In this document: one piece after another, positions 9,040 through 17,751 of the stretch
Numbering within the stretch: position 1 is the first letter of the stretch
Layout of the letters: every line of letters starts with the position of its first letter
Assembly: GCA_005503065.1 (NCBI GenBank)
Contig: SCOE01000028.1
Location: 1-64,000, forward strand
DNA from: Comamonadaceae bacterium ALPHA2B
Lineage (GTDB): Bacteria; Pseudomonadota; Gammaproteobacteria; Burkholderiales; Burkholderiaceae_C
Direction: 5' to 3'
DNA length: 64,000 nucleotides
Program-made: the position numbers and the translations under genes
Notes under the pieces: model-generated
The model's database searches: none
Told to the model about the DNA's origin: nothing
What the model saw: only the letters and a program-made list of their open reading frames with translations

Positions 9040-11547
9040 ATGCAGTTCCTGTCCCGCTCCGATGCCACCCTGCGCCGCGAGGTGAGCGCGGCCGCCATGA
9101 TCCCCCTGGTCGCCCACGTCGACGAGCATGTGGCGCGCACCCGGGCTGGCGACTACGTCCAGACGCTGCGTCTCTCCGGCGCCAGCTTCGAGAGCGCGGA
9201 TGACGACGACATCAACAGCTGGCACGAGCGCCTCAACGTCTCCTACCGGAACATCAGCTCGCCCAACATCGCGATCTGGACCCACGTGGTGCGACGCCGC
9301 GAGACTGGCTACCCGGCAGGCCGGACCGTGCCGGGCTTCGCCGACGAGGTAGAGCGCCGCTACCGCCAGAAGATGGCCGGCGAGAGGCTGATGGTCAACG
9401 AGCTCTACCTGTCGGTCGTCTACCGCCCGCAACCGACCAAGCTTGGCAACGCCGCGCTGCGGATCCTCAAACGGACGGACGCCGAGGGTGCCCGGACGGA
9501 GCTGCGCGACTCCCTCGACGCCTGCACCAAGCTGCGTCAGGAACTGATGGCGTCCCTGGAGCGGTATGACCCCGAGGCGCTGGGTGTCTACCGAATCGAC
9601 GGCGTCGACGTGCTGTTCTCGTCGCTGGTCGAGTTCCATGGCCTGCTGATCAACGGCGAATGGCAGCGCATGCCCATGCCGCGCGCCCCACTCAACGAGG
9701 TGCTGGCCACGAGCCGCCCGTTCTTCGGCAACGAGGCCATGGAGTACCGCACGGGCACGCAGACCCGGATCGGCGCCTTTCTCGGGATAAAGGAGTACCC
9801 GACGCCGACGGCACCGGGCATGTTCGGCGCACTCCTGACGGCCCCCTTCCCTTTTGTGCTGACGCAGAGCTTCACCTTTCTGGCCAAAGGCACGGCCACC
9901 GACATGATGAGCCGACAGCACAACCGGATGGCCTCGTCTGGCGACCTCGCCGTCTCCCAAGCCGAAGAACTCCGGGACGCCCTGGACGACCTCATGAGCA
10001 ACCGGTTCGTCGTCGGCGACCACCACTTCACGCTCCACGTCCTCGCAGATACCTTCGATGGTGTCAGCGAAGCCGAAGGCAGGCCTCGTCTCAAGCAACT
10101 CAACGACAACGTGGCACGGGCGCGCTACCTCCTCGGCGACACCGGCATGGTCGTCGCCCGGGAGGACCTGGCCATGGAGGCAGCTTTCTGGGCCCAGCTG
10201 CCCGGTAATTTTGGGTACCGCACGCGCAAATCGCCGATCACCAGCCGCAACTTCGCGGCGATGTCCCCGTTCCACAACTTCCCGACCGGACGCGCGACCG
10301 GCAACTACTGGGGCGATGCCCTGGCGATGTTCATGACGCGCGCGGGCTCGCCCTACTACTTCTCCCTCCATGCCAGCGATCCGCGCAGCGCCGACGGAGG
10401 CAGCCGGCGCGACGTCGGCCATGTCACAGGGGTTGGACCGGTCGGCACCGGCAAGACGACCTTCCTCGGCTTCTGCCTGATTGCGATATGCAACCGGCTG
10501 GACGCCACCCAGGTCATCTTCGACAAGGACGAGGGCCTGCACATCCTCGTTCGCGCGCTGGGCGGCCAATACCTGCCGCTGAAGAACGGCGCGCCGACCG
10601 GCTGCAACCCGCTCCAGCTCGATACCGGCATTCCAGACAACGTCGAGTTCATGCGGCACTGGCTGCGGCGTCTCGTTCTGCGATCTGCCGATGAGACCCT
10701 GTCGGTACGGCAGGAGGAAGACCTCGACCAGGCGCTGCGCGGCACGCTCAAGCTCGATCCGCCATTTCGTCGCCTGTCGCGGCTCATTGCCTTCCTGGAC
10801 ATCACCGATCCAGAAGGCATGTATGCCCGGCTGCGCAAGTGGTGCGCGTGCGAGGGCGGCGACTACGCCTGGGTGTTCGACAACGACCAGGACGAGATCG
10901 CGCCGCTGCTGGCTCGTCACAGCCTTGTCGGCTTCGACGTGACGGACTTCCTGGACAACGACGTCGTCCGAGCGCCGCTGACCATGTACCTCTTCCACCT
11001 CGTGAACCGGATGGTGGATGGCCGGCCCCTGGTGTGCTGGATGGACGAGTTCGCCAAGCTGCTGAGCGACCCCGCCTTTGCGCGCTTCGCCAAGAACGGC
11101 CTGGAGACCTGGCGCAAGAAGAACGCCAACCTGGCGACCTTCACCCAGAGTACGAGCCACGTCCTGAATTCGACGATCGCCCGCGCCATCATCGAGCAGA
11201 CCCCGACCAAGATCCTGTTCCCCAACCCGGACGCCGACTACCGCGAGTACACCGAGGGGTTCAACCTCACGGACCGCGAGTTTGCCCTCATCAAGCAGGA
11301 ACTCGAGCCCGGCTCCCGCCAGTGCCTGATCAAGCAGAACCACGTGAGCGTCGTCGCGCAGCTGGATCTCAAGGGATTCGAGGACGCGCTGCACGTGATC
11401 TCTGGCCGCACCAGCAACGTGCGGCTCATGCGGGACTTGATGTCCGAGCACGGCCCAGACCCTGACCAATGGCTCGAGCCGTTCCGGCATGCACTTTCCG
11501 GGCGAGCCCTTAGCTCCCTTCCAACCCAAGAGGCGATCCATGCGTAA
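9040..11547 (+). CDS. virB4: VirB4 conjugation ATPase
   Basis: This 835-residue cytoplasmic ATPase powers pilus assembly and substrate transfer. The N-terminal CagE/TrbE domain covers about the first 430 residues. The Walker A motif GPVGTGKTT is near residues 465-474, and the Walker B segment LVCWMDEF is near 662-669. Length and motif spacing are normal for the family. The gene overlaps the start of virB5 by 8 bases and is part of the continuous virB2-virD4 operon. Confidence 0.95.
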   Translation: MQFLSRSDATLRREVSAAAMIPLVAHVDEHVARTRAGDYVQTLRLSGASFESADDDDINSWHERLNVSYRNISSPNIAIWTHVVRRRETGYPAGRTVPGFADEVERRYRQKMAGERLMVNELYLSVVYRPQPTKLGNAALRILKRTDAEGARTELRDSLDACTKLRQELMASLERYDPEALGVYRIDGVDVLFSSLVEFHGLLINGEWQRMPMPRAPLNEVLATSRPFFGNEAMEYRTGTQTRIGAFLGIKEYPTPTAPGMFGALLTAPFPFVLTQSFTFLAKGTATDMMSRQHNRMASSGDLAVSQAEELRDALDDLMSNRFVVGDHHFTLHVLADTFDGVSEAEGRPRLKQLNDNVARARYLLGDTGMVVAREDLAMEAAFWAQLPGNFGYRTRKSPITSRNFAAMSPFHNFPTGRATGNYWGDALAMFMTRAGSPYYFSLHASDPRSADGGSRRDVGHVTGVGPVGTGKTTFLGFCLIAICNRLDATQVIFDKDEGLHILVRALGGQYLPLKNGAPTGCNPLQLDTGIPDNVEFMRHWLRRLVLRSADETLSVRQEEDLDQALRGTLKLDPPFRRLSRLIAFLDITDPEGMYARLRKWCACEGGDYAWVFDNDQDEIAPLLARHSLVGFDVTDFLDNDVVRAPLTMYLFHLVNRMVDGRPLVCWMDEFAKLLSDPAFARFAKNGLETWRKKNANLATFTQSTSHVLNSTIARAIIEQTPTKILFPNPDADYREYTEGFNLTDREFALIKQELEPGSRQCLIKQNHVSVVAQLDLKGFEDALHVISGRTSNVRLMRDLMSEHGPDPDQWLEPFRHALSGRALSSLPTQEAIHA

Positions 11548-12274
11548 GCAACTTCTTGCCATCTTCATGGCCGCATTTGCGTTCCTCGCCCCGATGCAGG
11601 CGAAGGCAGGCATTCCGGTGATTGACGTCACGGCCGTCGCCAACCTGATCCAGCAGGTCATGTACTGGCAGCAGCAGATTTCGGCGATGCAAAAGCAGTT
11701 CGACCAGCTCAAGGCCTCGAAAGAGCAGCTTCAGCAAACCTACAGCTCCATGACGGGCACGCGAGGCATGGACCAGCTGCTCCCGATGTCCAACATGGAA
11801 CGCAACTACCTGCCGCAGAGCTACGACGACCTGATGCGAGTCACCAACGGGTCGTCGCAGGGCTACGCGGGCCTGTCCGGTCAGGTCCAGTCGGTTATGG
11901 ATGCCAACAAAATCCTCTCGTCGACGCAGATGGATGCCTTGAGCCCGGACATGCGACAGATGGTCGACAAGGGCAGACAGGCCTCGGCAATGCTCAACGG
12001 GCTGACGCGCAACGCGTACCAGAACACCAGCAGCCGCTTCTCGGCACTCCAGCAGTTGATCGGCGCCATCGGCCGCACCAACGACCCCAAGGCGATTCAG
12101 GAACTGCAGGCGCGCATTCAGGCCGAGCAAAACATGCTCACGAACGAGCAGACCAAGCTGCAGAGCCTGTATCAGATCGCGCAGTCCGAGGACATGACGC
12201 GCAGGCAACAGATGAGAGAGCGGTCTGCCTCGGACATAGGCACGGTCAGAGCGTTGCCCTCAGTCAACTACTGA
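11540..12274 (+). CDS. virB5: VirB5/TrbJ-type minor pilin
   Basis: This 244-residue secreted protein (MRKQLLAIFMAAFAFLAPMQAKA signal peptide) has long Gln-rich helices (LIQQVMYWQQQISAMQKQFDQLK), as in VirB5/TrbJ proteins of the pilus tip. The start at 11540 was chosen because it begins exactly at the signal peptide. The longer frame from 11489 would add 17 residues inside virB4. Confidence 0.85.
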   Translation: MRKQLLAIFMAAFAFLAPMQAKAGIPVIDVTAVANLIQQVMYWQQQISAMQKQFDQLKASKEQLQQTYSSMTGTRGMDQLLPMSNMERNYLPQSYDDLMRVTNGSSQGYAGLSGQVQSVMDANKILSSTQMDALSPDMRQMVDKGRQASAMLNGLTRNAYQNTSSRFSALQQLIGAIGRTNDPKAIQELQARIQAEQNMLTNEQTKLQSLYQIAQSEDMTRRQQMRERSASDIGTVRALPSVNY

Positions 12275-12289
12275 TGTGAGGAGTTTCCG

Positions 12290-12523
12290 ATGACCAAAGT
12301 CTCCTGGATCGCCATCGCCATGGTGCTCGCAGCCGCTGGAGGCGGCGGTGCCGTGTATCTCTTCAATCAACAGGTAGAGCCTCCTGCGCCAACACCATCC
12401 TCAGCGGCTCCTCCATCTGTTGCACCGGCGCCCGCCAGGGATCGAACAAAGGAGAAGCTCGAGGGAATTGGGGACTTTCGAAAGCTGAAGCCTGTGCAGA
12501 TTCCCGAAGGTCCCGCACGCTAA
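12290..12523 (+). CDS. Small membrane-anchored protein between virB5 and virB6
   Basis: This 77-residue protein has one N-terminal hydrophobic segment (WIAIAMVLAAAGGGGAVYLF) and a Pro-rich periplasmic tail ending KLKPVQIPEGPAR. A GAGGAG ribosome binding site precedes the ATG. In other P-type systems this slot holds an entry-exclusion (Eex) or VirB5-associated protein. No lipobox is present, so an Eex role is only a guess. Confidence 0.6.
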   Translation: MTKVSWIAIAMVLAAAGGGGAVYLFNQQVEPPAPTPSSAAPPSVAPAPARDRTKEKLEGIGDFRKLKPVQIPEGPAR

Positions 12524-12527
12524 GCCC

Positions 12528-13583
12528 ATGGATTTCTTCGCGCAGTTCCTCTCGTGGCTCGACAAAATCCTGGTCAGCTACGTCAGCTCTCACACTTCGC
12601 AGGTCGCGTCCGCGATCGAGCCGGCCGCAGTCACATTGGCCACGATCTACGTGATGCTCTGGGGCTATCTCAGCATGACCGGCCGGATTCAAGAGCCGAT
12701 CTGGGAGGGTGTGAAGCGCATTCTTACGATTGCCTTGATCTTGGGCGTTGGACTTCGACTCTGGACCTATAACGAGATCATCACCGATACGTTCTACAAG
12801 GCACCTGAGCAATTGGCACGGTCGATTGTTGGATCCTCAGACGTCGTTGGCGTCATCGACAAAGTGTGGCTGGACGGGGCATCGATAGCAGCGAACTTGC
12901 TAGGCAAAGGCAGTATCTTGGACAGCGACTTTGCGTACTACGCTGCAGGATTTCTTGTCTACATTTTTGTCGGGCTCACCGTCGTAGTCACTGCCTTCCT
13001 GCTTGGACTTTCGAAGGTCGCGATTGCTGTCCTGCTGGCGCTTGGTCCAGTGTTCATCGTCCTGCTATTTTTCGAGACGACAAAGCGATTCTTCGAGGCA
13101 TGGTTGGCCCAATTAGCCAACTATGCGCTCATCTGCATTCTGACAACGCTCACGGCGTCCTTGCTCCTGAACATCGTCAAGGCCTATGCAGCCAACGCTG
13201 CTGCTGCAGGCTCTGGGATCACGATCGCCGAGAGCGTACGGGTGTGCCTTGCCTCCGCGCTGGTGTTTCTTGTCATGCGGCAGGTCATGCCGATTGCGTC
13301 CGGTCTTGCGAGCGGCGTCGCTCTAAGCACCTACGGCGTGATCTCGGGAGGAATTCGCTGGGGCATGGGCGGGGCCAAGCGCTCCACGTACGAATTCAGC
13401 CGCGGTGTCATCGACGGCGCACGCCGTGAACCCGGCAGCCGCTGGGACTCCTTCCGGCGCCTTGCAGGGAATCGGATCGGCACTGGACTCTCATCGGCCG
13501 CGCGGTCGGTCACGCCCAACCGGCGCGGAGGGACCGTCATCCCGCGCGAGCAGGTGATGCCGAACCCGACGCACCGGCAGTGA
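12528..13583 (+). CDS. virB6: VirB6/TrbL inner-membrane channel protein
   Basis: This 351-residue polytopic protein has at least five to six hydrophobic segments. The conserved VirB6 region runs through VALLLALGPVFIVLLFFETTK-like sequence in the centre (about residues 160-190). The C terminus is basic and likely cytoplasmic. VirB6 forms part of the inner-membrane pore. It lies in the expected place between virB5 and virB7/virB8. Confidence 0.9.
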   Translation: MDFFAQFLSWLDKILVSYVSSHTSQVASAIEPAAVTLATIYVMLWGYLSMTGRIQEPIWEGVKRILTIALILGVGLRLWTYNEIITDTFYKAPEQLARSIVGSSDVVGVIDKVWLDGASIAANLLGKGSILDSDFAYYAAGFLVYIFVGLTVVVTAFLLGLSKVAIAVLLALGPVFIVLLFFETTKRFFEAWLAQLANYALICILTTLTASLLLNIVKAYAANAAAAGSGITIAESVRVCLASALVFLVMRQVMPIASGLASGVALSTYGVISGGIRWGMGGAKRSTYEFSRGVIDGARREPGSRWDSFRRLAGNRIGTGLSSAARSVTPNRRGGTVIPREQVMPNPTHRQ

Positions 13584-13596
13584 GGCGGACAAACTC

Positions 13597-13749
13597 ATGA
13601 AGCTACTCCTCGCCTTGTCGTTTCTCGCGGTGCTGGCCGCGTGCGGCACCCGCCCTCCCCTGCCGCCGGAGTGCGAAGGTGAACTGACGCCCATCAACAC
13701 CTCCAGCTCCATCTCCGGAATTTCCAATGAAGCGCGATCCGGCACTTGA
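13597..13749 (+). CDS. virB7: VirB7-like lipoprotein
   Basis: This short 50-residue protein starts MKLLLALSFLAVLAACG, with a clear lipobox (LAAC; Cys at residue 16) followed by a Pro-rich segment. Position and size match VirB7, the outer-membrane lipoprotein that stabilises VirB9. Its 3' end overlaps the virB8 start by 23 bases in a different frame. Confidence 0.8.
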   Translation: MKLLLALSFLAVLAACGTRPPLPPECEGELTPINTSSSISGISNEARSGT

Positions 13750-14458
13750 GAACTACCTGGCCGAGGCGCAGAGCTGGGAGCTCGATCGGGCGAGGCGCTC
13801 GGAGCGGTCTGCCAAGGTCGCCTGGGGTGTCGCAAGTGCATCCGGCCTCATCGCACTCCTGTCGGTCGGCGCCGTGGCCGGCCTGACGCCGCTCAAGCAG
13901 CCGGTGCCTGTCGTCATCCGCGTGGACAGCAGCAGCGGCATCGTGGACGTCGTCCCGCGGTACGAGGGTACGACCGACGTGGAGCAGATCGTCACGCGCA
14001 ACCTGCTCCAGAACTACGTCATCTCCCGCGAGCGCTACTTCTACGGCACCGCCGAGCCCGACTACGAGCTCGTGGCGTCGCAGAACTCCCCGAAGCTCAA
14101 CCAGGACTGGGCGGCCCTGTGGGAAGCCAACAACCCCCACTCACCGCTGAACCTCTTCAAGGATGGCACGGCTATCCGGACCCAGGTGCGCTCGGTCACC
14201 TTCTTGAAGCTCGAGAGCGGCAGGGACAAGCTGGCTCAGGTGAGATTCACCCAGTATGCACGCGCTGGCGGCACAGGCGATGAACAGGCCACCCACTGGG
14301 TGTCCACCATCGAGTTCGCCTACGTCGCCCCGTCCAAGGACGAGAAGTGGCGATCGCTGAACCCGCTCGGATTCCGGGTGATCGAATACCGGCGCGAGCC
14401 GGAGACCGTCTCGACCAGCACAGCGCCCACACCGAGCGCCAAGCAGGGCGCCCGATGA
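13727..14458 (+). CDS. virB8: VirB8 assembly factor
   Basis: This 243-residue bitopic inner-membrane protein has a single transmembrane segment near residues 32-52. The periplasmic NTF2-like domain includes the conserved NLLQNYVISRERYFYG and STIEFAYV regions. VirB8 nucleates the VirB9/VirB10 complex. The stop overlaps the virB9 start (ATGA), indicating coupled translation. Confidence 0.92.
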   Translation: MKRDPALENYLAEAQSWELDRARRSERSAKVAWGVASASGLIALLSVGAVAGLTPLKQPVPVVIRVDSSSGIVDVVPRYEGTTDVEQIVTRNLLQNYVISRERYFYGTAEPDYELVASQNSPKLNQDWAALWEANNPHSPLNLFKDGTAIRTQVRSVTFLKLESGRDKLAQVRFTQYARAGGTGDEQATHWVSTIEFAYVAPSKDEKWRSLNPLGFRVIEYRREPETVSTSTAPTPSAKQGAR

Positions 14459-15294
14459 AGCTCGCTGCCATCTCTCGTTGCTGGCTTGCGGTGGCTGCCT
14501 TGGTGGTTTGTCTTATCGCCGGCGCTCTGAATGCCGTCGCTGCGACAGTCCCGCCGACGGGCAAGGTGGACGCGCGCGTGCGCGTCGTCAACTACAACCC
14601 GGAAGACGTTGTCACCCTCCACGGGTACGTGGGCTACCAGATCCACCTCCAGTTCGCCGAGGGTGAAGAGTTCGTGAACCTCGGATCCGGCGACAACGCG
14701 GCATTCGATGTCGGCGCCGAGCGCAACCACTTCTTCATCAAGCCCAAGGAGGCCCGCGCCTCCACCAACCTCACCGTCCTCACGAACCGCCGGGCCTACC
14801 ACTTCGACTACACGGTCTCCGCCACGGCGCCCAAGGGCGCCGCGGCCAGGCGCATGGTCTATTCGATCCGATTCGCCTACCCGGAGGAGGAAGCCCGCAC
14901 CCTGGCAGCCGAGGCAGAGCGCCGGCGCGCCGAAGCGCGGATGAGCCGGGCCTCCGACCGACCACGCAACACCAATTACTGGTTCTGCGGAAGCGACTCG
15001 CTCAAGCCCATGAGCGCCTACGACGACGGCGTGCAGACCCGACTGCGCTTCCAGGCGCGCTCCGAGTTCCCGGCCATGTTCGTCCAGAACGACGACGGCT
15101 CGGAGTCGCTGCTCAACTTCAACGTCGAAGCCGATGAGGTGGTGATCCACCGCGTCGCGCGGCGTTTCGTTCTGCGCAGCGGTCAGTTGGTCGGCTGCGT
15201 CGTCAATCAGTCCTTCGCAGGCGGTGGCGCGCGCACGCCCAACAATACGAGCGCGCCAGGCGTGCAGCGCACGACGGCGGGGGAAGCACCATGA
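14455..15294 (+). CDS. virB9: VirB9 outer-membrane complex protein
   Basis: This 279-residue periplasmic protein has a signal peptide (to about ALNAVAA). An N-terminal conjugal domain (YNPEDVVTLHGYVGYQIHLQF) and the C-terminal domain with HFDYTVSA and YWFCGSDSLKP follow. It forms the core complex with VirB7 and VirB10. The start at 14455 (ATGA overlap with virB8) places the signal peptide at the N terminus; the longer upstream frame is spurious. Confidence 0.92.
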   Translation: MKLAAISRCWLAVAALVVCLIAGALNAVAATVPPTGKVDARVRVVNYNPEDVVTLHGYVGYQIHLQFAEGEEFVNLGSGDNAAFDVGAERNHFFIKPKEARASTNLTVLTNRRAYHFDYTVSATAPKGAAARRMVYSIRFAYPEEEARTLAAEAERRRAEARMSRASDRPRNTNYWFCGSDSLKPMSAYDDGVQTRLRFQARSEFPAMFVQNDDGSESLLNFNVEADEVVIHRVARRFVLRSGQLVGCVVNQSFAGGGARTPNNTSAPGVQRTTAGEAP

Positions 15295-16643
15295 CCGGAT
15301 TCAACCGCGATCGGCCCGAGCCGGACGACAACGACATCCGCCCCCACGGCCAGAGTGACGGCCGGGTGGACCTCGACACCGGCGAGATTCTCCCCGACCG
15401 CCAACAGCGACGTGCCGATTCCGGCGCCCACGACCAGGCGAGCGCTGCATCGGCCACCACCGTACAGGGCGAGCGCGCCATCCCTTCGGTCAACCGTGAG
15501 CGGTCCATCCAGTCCCGCGTGAGCGGTGGCCTGGCGCTGGCGACGATGGTGCTTCTCGGCGCCGGCTTCCTCTTCTGGTACTACAACACCCAGTACGGCA
15601 AGACACGGGATGCCGAGGAAGCGGCGCGCAAGGCGGCTGCTGCACGGGCTGGCGGCGAGATGAAGGTGCCACCACTGGGTCGGATCGATCCGCCGAAGCC
15701 GCCCGAGCCACCCACCGCCGCCGCAGCGTCAACCTCGCTTCCTCCGTCGCAAACGACTGCGGCGCCCGGTGCCCCCCCGCAGAAGACGCCGGAGCAGCTC
15801 GCCCTCGAGCGGCAGCTTGGCACGCCGGTCCTTCGCAAGGGCCAGTCATTGACCGGTGGGGTCATGCCCTACGGCAACCCAGACGCCATGACAGGCGGCG
15901 GCGCGCCCGGCCAACCCGGTATCCCCAACGTCGCCCAGCTGATCGGCGCCATGCAGGGCACGGCGCCCACTGGTGCACAGGGTGCCAGCACCTTGGCGGC
16001 CAACCTCAGGCCCACGCCAACGCCGGCCGTGATGGCCCAGAAGCTGCCCACGCGTCGGATGCTCCTGCCCAAGGGGGCCTTCATCGACTGCACGCTGGAA
16101 ACCGCCATCGATTCGACCTACGAGGGCATGACCACCTGCATCGGCGCGAGCGACATCTACGGCGCGGACGGCAAGGTGGTGCTCCTGGAACGGGGCACGA
16201 AGTACGTCGGCGAGCAGAAGGGCTCGCCGCGCCAGGGACAAGGGCGCGTCTTTGTCGCCTGGAACGAGGCCCGCACGCCCACTGGCGTCGTGGTGCAACT
16301 TGCCTCCCCCGGCACCGACGAACTGGGTCGCAATGGCCTGCCCGGCTACGTCGACAACCACTTCTGGGACCGCTTCGGTGCGGCGCTGCTCATCTCGGTG
16401 GTCGACGGCGCGATGCAGGCCATCGCCGCCAACCAGCAGAGCGGCACGAACGTCGGCAGCGGTGGCGGGGTGAGCTTCGGCGCGCAAGGCAGCCGTGAGG
16501 TCATGACCGAGGTGCTGCGAAACACGATCGCCATCCCGCCGACCGTGATCAAGAACCAGGGCGAGCGCATCCAGATCCTTGTAGCGCGCGACGTCGATTT
16601 CAGGAGTGTCTATGCGCTTCGAACCGACCCCGAATCCCCGTGA
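15291..16643 (+). CDS. virB10: VirB10 core-complex protein
   Basis: This 450-residue protein has a cytoplasmic N terminus, one transmembrane segment near residues 80-100 and a long Pro-rich linker. The C-terminal TrbI/VirB10 beta-barrel contains KGAFIDCTLETAIDS and the helical antenna region (FGAALLISVVDGAMQAI). The ATG overlaps the virB9 stop. The C-terminal 32 bases overlap virB11. Confidence 0.93.
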   Translation: MTGFNRDRPEPDDNDIRPHGQSDGRVDLDTGEILPDRQQRRADSGAHDQASAASATTVQGERAIPSVNRERSIQSRVSGGLALATMVLLGAGFLFWYYNTQYGKTRDAEEAARKAAAARAGGEMKVPPLGRIDPPKPPEPPTAAAASTSLPPSQTTAAPGAPPQKTPEQLALERQLGTPVLRKGQSLTGGVMPYGNPDAMTGGGAPGQPGIPNVAQLIGAMQGTAPTGAQGASTLAANLRPTPTPAVMAQKLPTRRMLLPKGAFIDCTLETAIDSTYEGMTTCIGASDIYGADGKVVLLERGTKYVGEQKGSPRQGQGRVFVAWNEARTPTGVVVQLASPGTDELGRNGLPGYVDNHFWDRFGAALLISVVDGAMQAIAANQQSGTNVGSGGGVSFGAQGSREVMTEVLRNTIAIPPTVIKNQGERIQILVARDVDFRSVYALRTDPESP

Positions 16644-17751
16644 CCGTGCCGGTGCTGAAGGCACGACCGGGTCGGCCGGCGCCCCGACGGCCAAGTCAGC
16701 ACAGGAAGCCCCCTCCTCGCTCTCGCTGTTCCTGGGCCCACTCGGCCGCCTGCTCGAAGACCCGGAGGTGACGGAGATCTGCATCAACGAGCCCGGGACC
16801 GCCTTCGTCGAGCGACAGTCGGGCTGGTCACGCGAAGAACTGCCGTTTGCCAGCTACGACTGGTGCCTCGCGATCGCCAAGCTGGTCGCCAACTTCACCC
16901 GCCAGCGCATCTCCGCCAACGAACCGCTCCTCTCGGCCACCCTGCCGGGCGGCGAGCGGATCCAGATCGTCCTGCCACCCGCCACGCAGGATCACACAGT
17001 CTCCATCACGATCCGCCGCCCGTCCAACGCCCTCTGGACGCTGGAGGAGCTGAACGGCATGGGCATCTTCGGCCTGACGCGCAGCGTGCCCGCCGTCCCG
17101 TCGCACCAGCCGCAGGTCGAACACCTTGCGCCTGAAGACCGGGAGCTGACGGGACTGCTCGCGCGCCGGCAGTTCGCCGCCTTCCTGCGCCGCGCCGTAC
17201 ACCTGCGCAAGAACATCCTCTTCTCGGGCGCCACCGGGTCGGGCAAGACCACCGTCAGCAAGGCGCTCATCCTGGAGGTTCCGGCAGAGGACCGCCTCAT
17301 CACGATCGAAGACGTGAAGGAACTGTCGCTGCGCAACCAGCCGAACCACGTGCGTCTCTTCTACTCGCAGGGCGCGCAGGGCCAGGCCGAGGTGACGCCC
17401 GGCCAGTTGCTCGCCAGTGCCAAGCGGCAGCGCCCCGACCGCGTCTTCGTGTCCGAGTTGCGCACCGGGGACGAGGTCTACGACTACCTCGTCTCCGTGA
17501 ACACCGGCCATCCCGGGTCGATCACGAGCGTGCACGCCGACAGTGCCGAGATGGCCTTCGTGGCGTTGGCGCAGCTCATGAAGCGCAGCCAGGCCGGCCA
17601 AGGGATGAGCACCCGCGAAGGCGTCGAACTCGCGCAGATGAGCGTCGATGTCGTCGTCCAGTGCGCCCGCGACCGCAACAGCACCGGCAGCCCGCGCATC
17701 GTCCGAGAGATCTGGTATGACCCTGGCACCAAGCACCGAGGGCTTTCCTAG
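16612..17751 (+). CDS. virB11: VirB11 traffic ATPase
   Basis: This 379-residue hexameric secretion ATPase has Walker A GATGSGKTT near residues 206-214. It also has the Asp box (LITIEDVKEL), Walker B-type VFVSELRTGDEVYDYL and the His box (GHPGSITSVHADSA). AGGAG at 16602-16606 favours the ATG at 16612; a GTG at 16606 is the alternative start. The 3' end overlaps virD4. Confidence 0.93.
   Translation: MRFEPTPNPRDRAGAEGTTGSAGAPTAKSAQEAPSSLSLFLGPLGRLLEDPEVTEICINEPGTAFVERQSGWSREELPFASYDWCLAIAKLVANFTRQRISANEPLLSATLPGGERIQIVLPPATQDHTVSITIRRPSNALWTLEELNGMGIFGLTRSVPAVPSHQPQVEHLAPEDRELTGLLARRQFAAFLRRAVHLRKNILFSGATGSGKTTVSKALILEVPAEDRLITIEDVKELSLRNQPNHVRLFYSQGAQGQAEVTPGQLLASAKRQRPDRVFVSELRTGDEVYDYLVSVNTGHPGSITSVHADSAEMAFVALAQLMKRSQAGQGMSTREGVELAQMSVDVVVQCARDRNSTGSPRIVREIWYDPGTKHRGLS

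Noticed and set aside
8923-11712. A 929-codon minus-strand open frame opposite virB4
   Set aside because: It is a shadow of virB4; His/Arg/Asp-rich translation without domains, as expected for the antisense of GC-rich genes.
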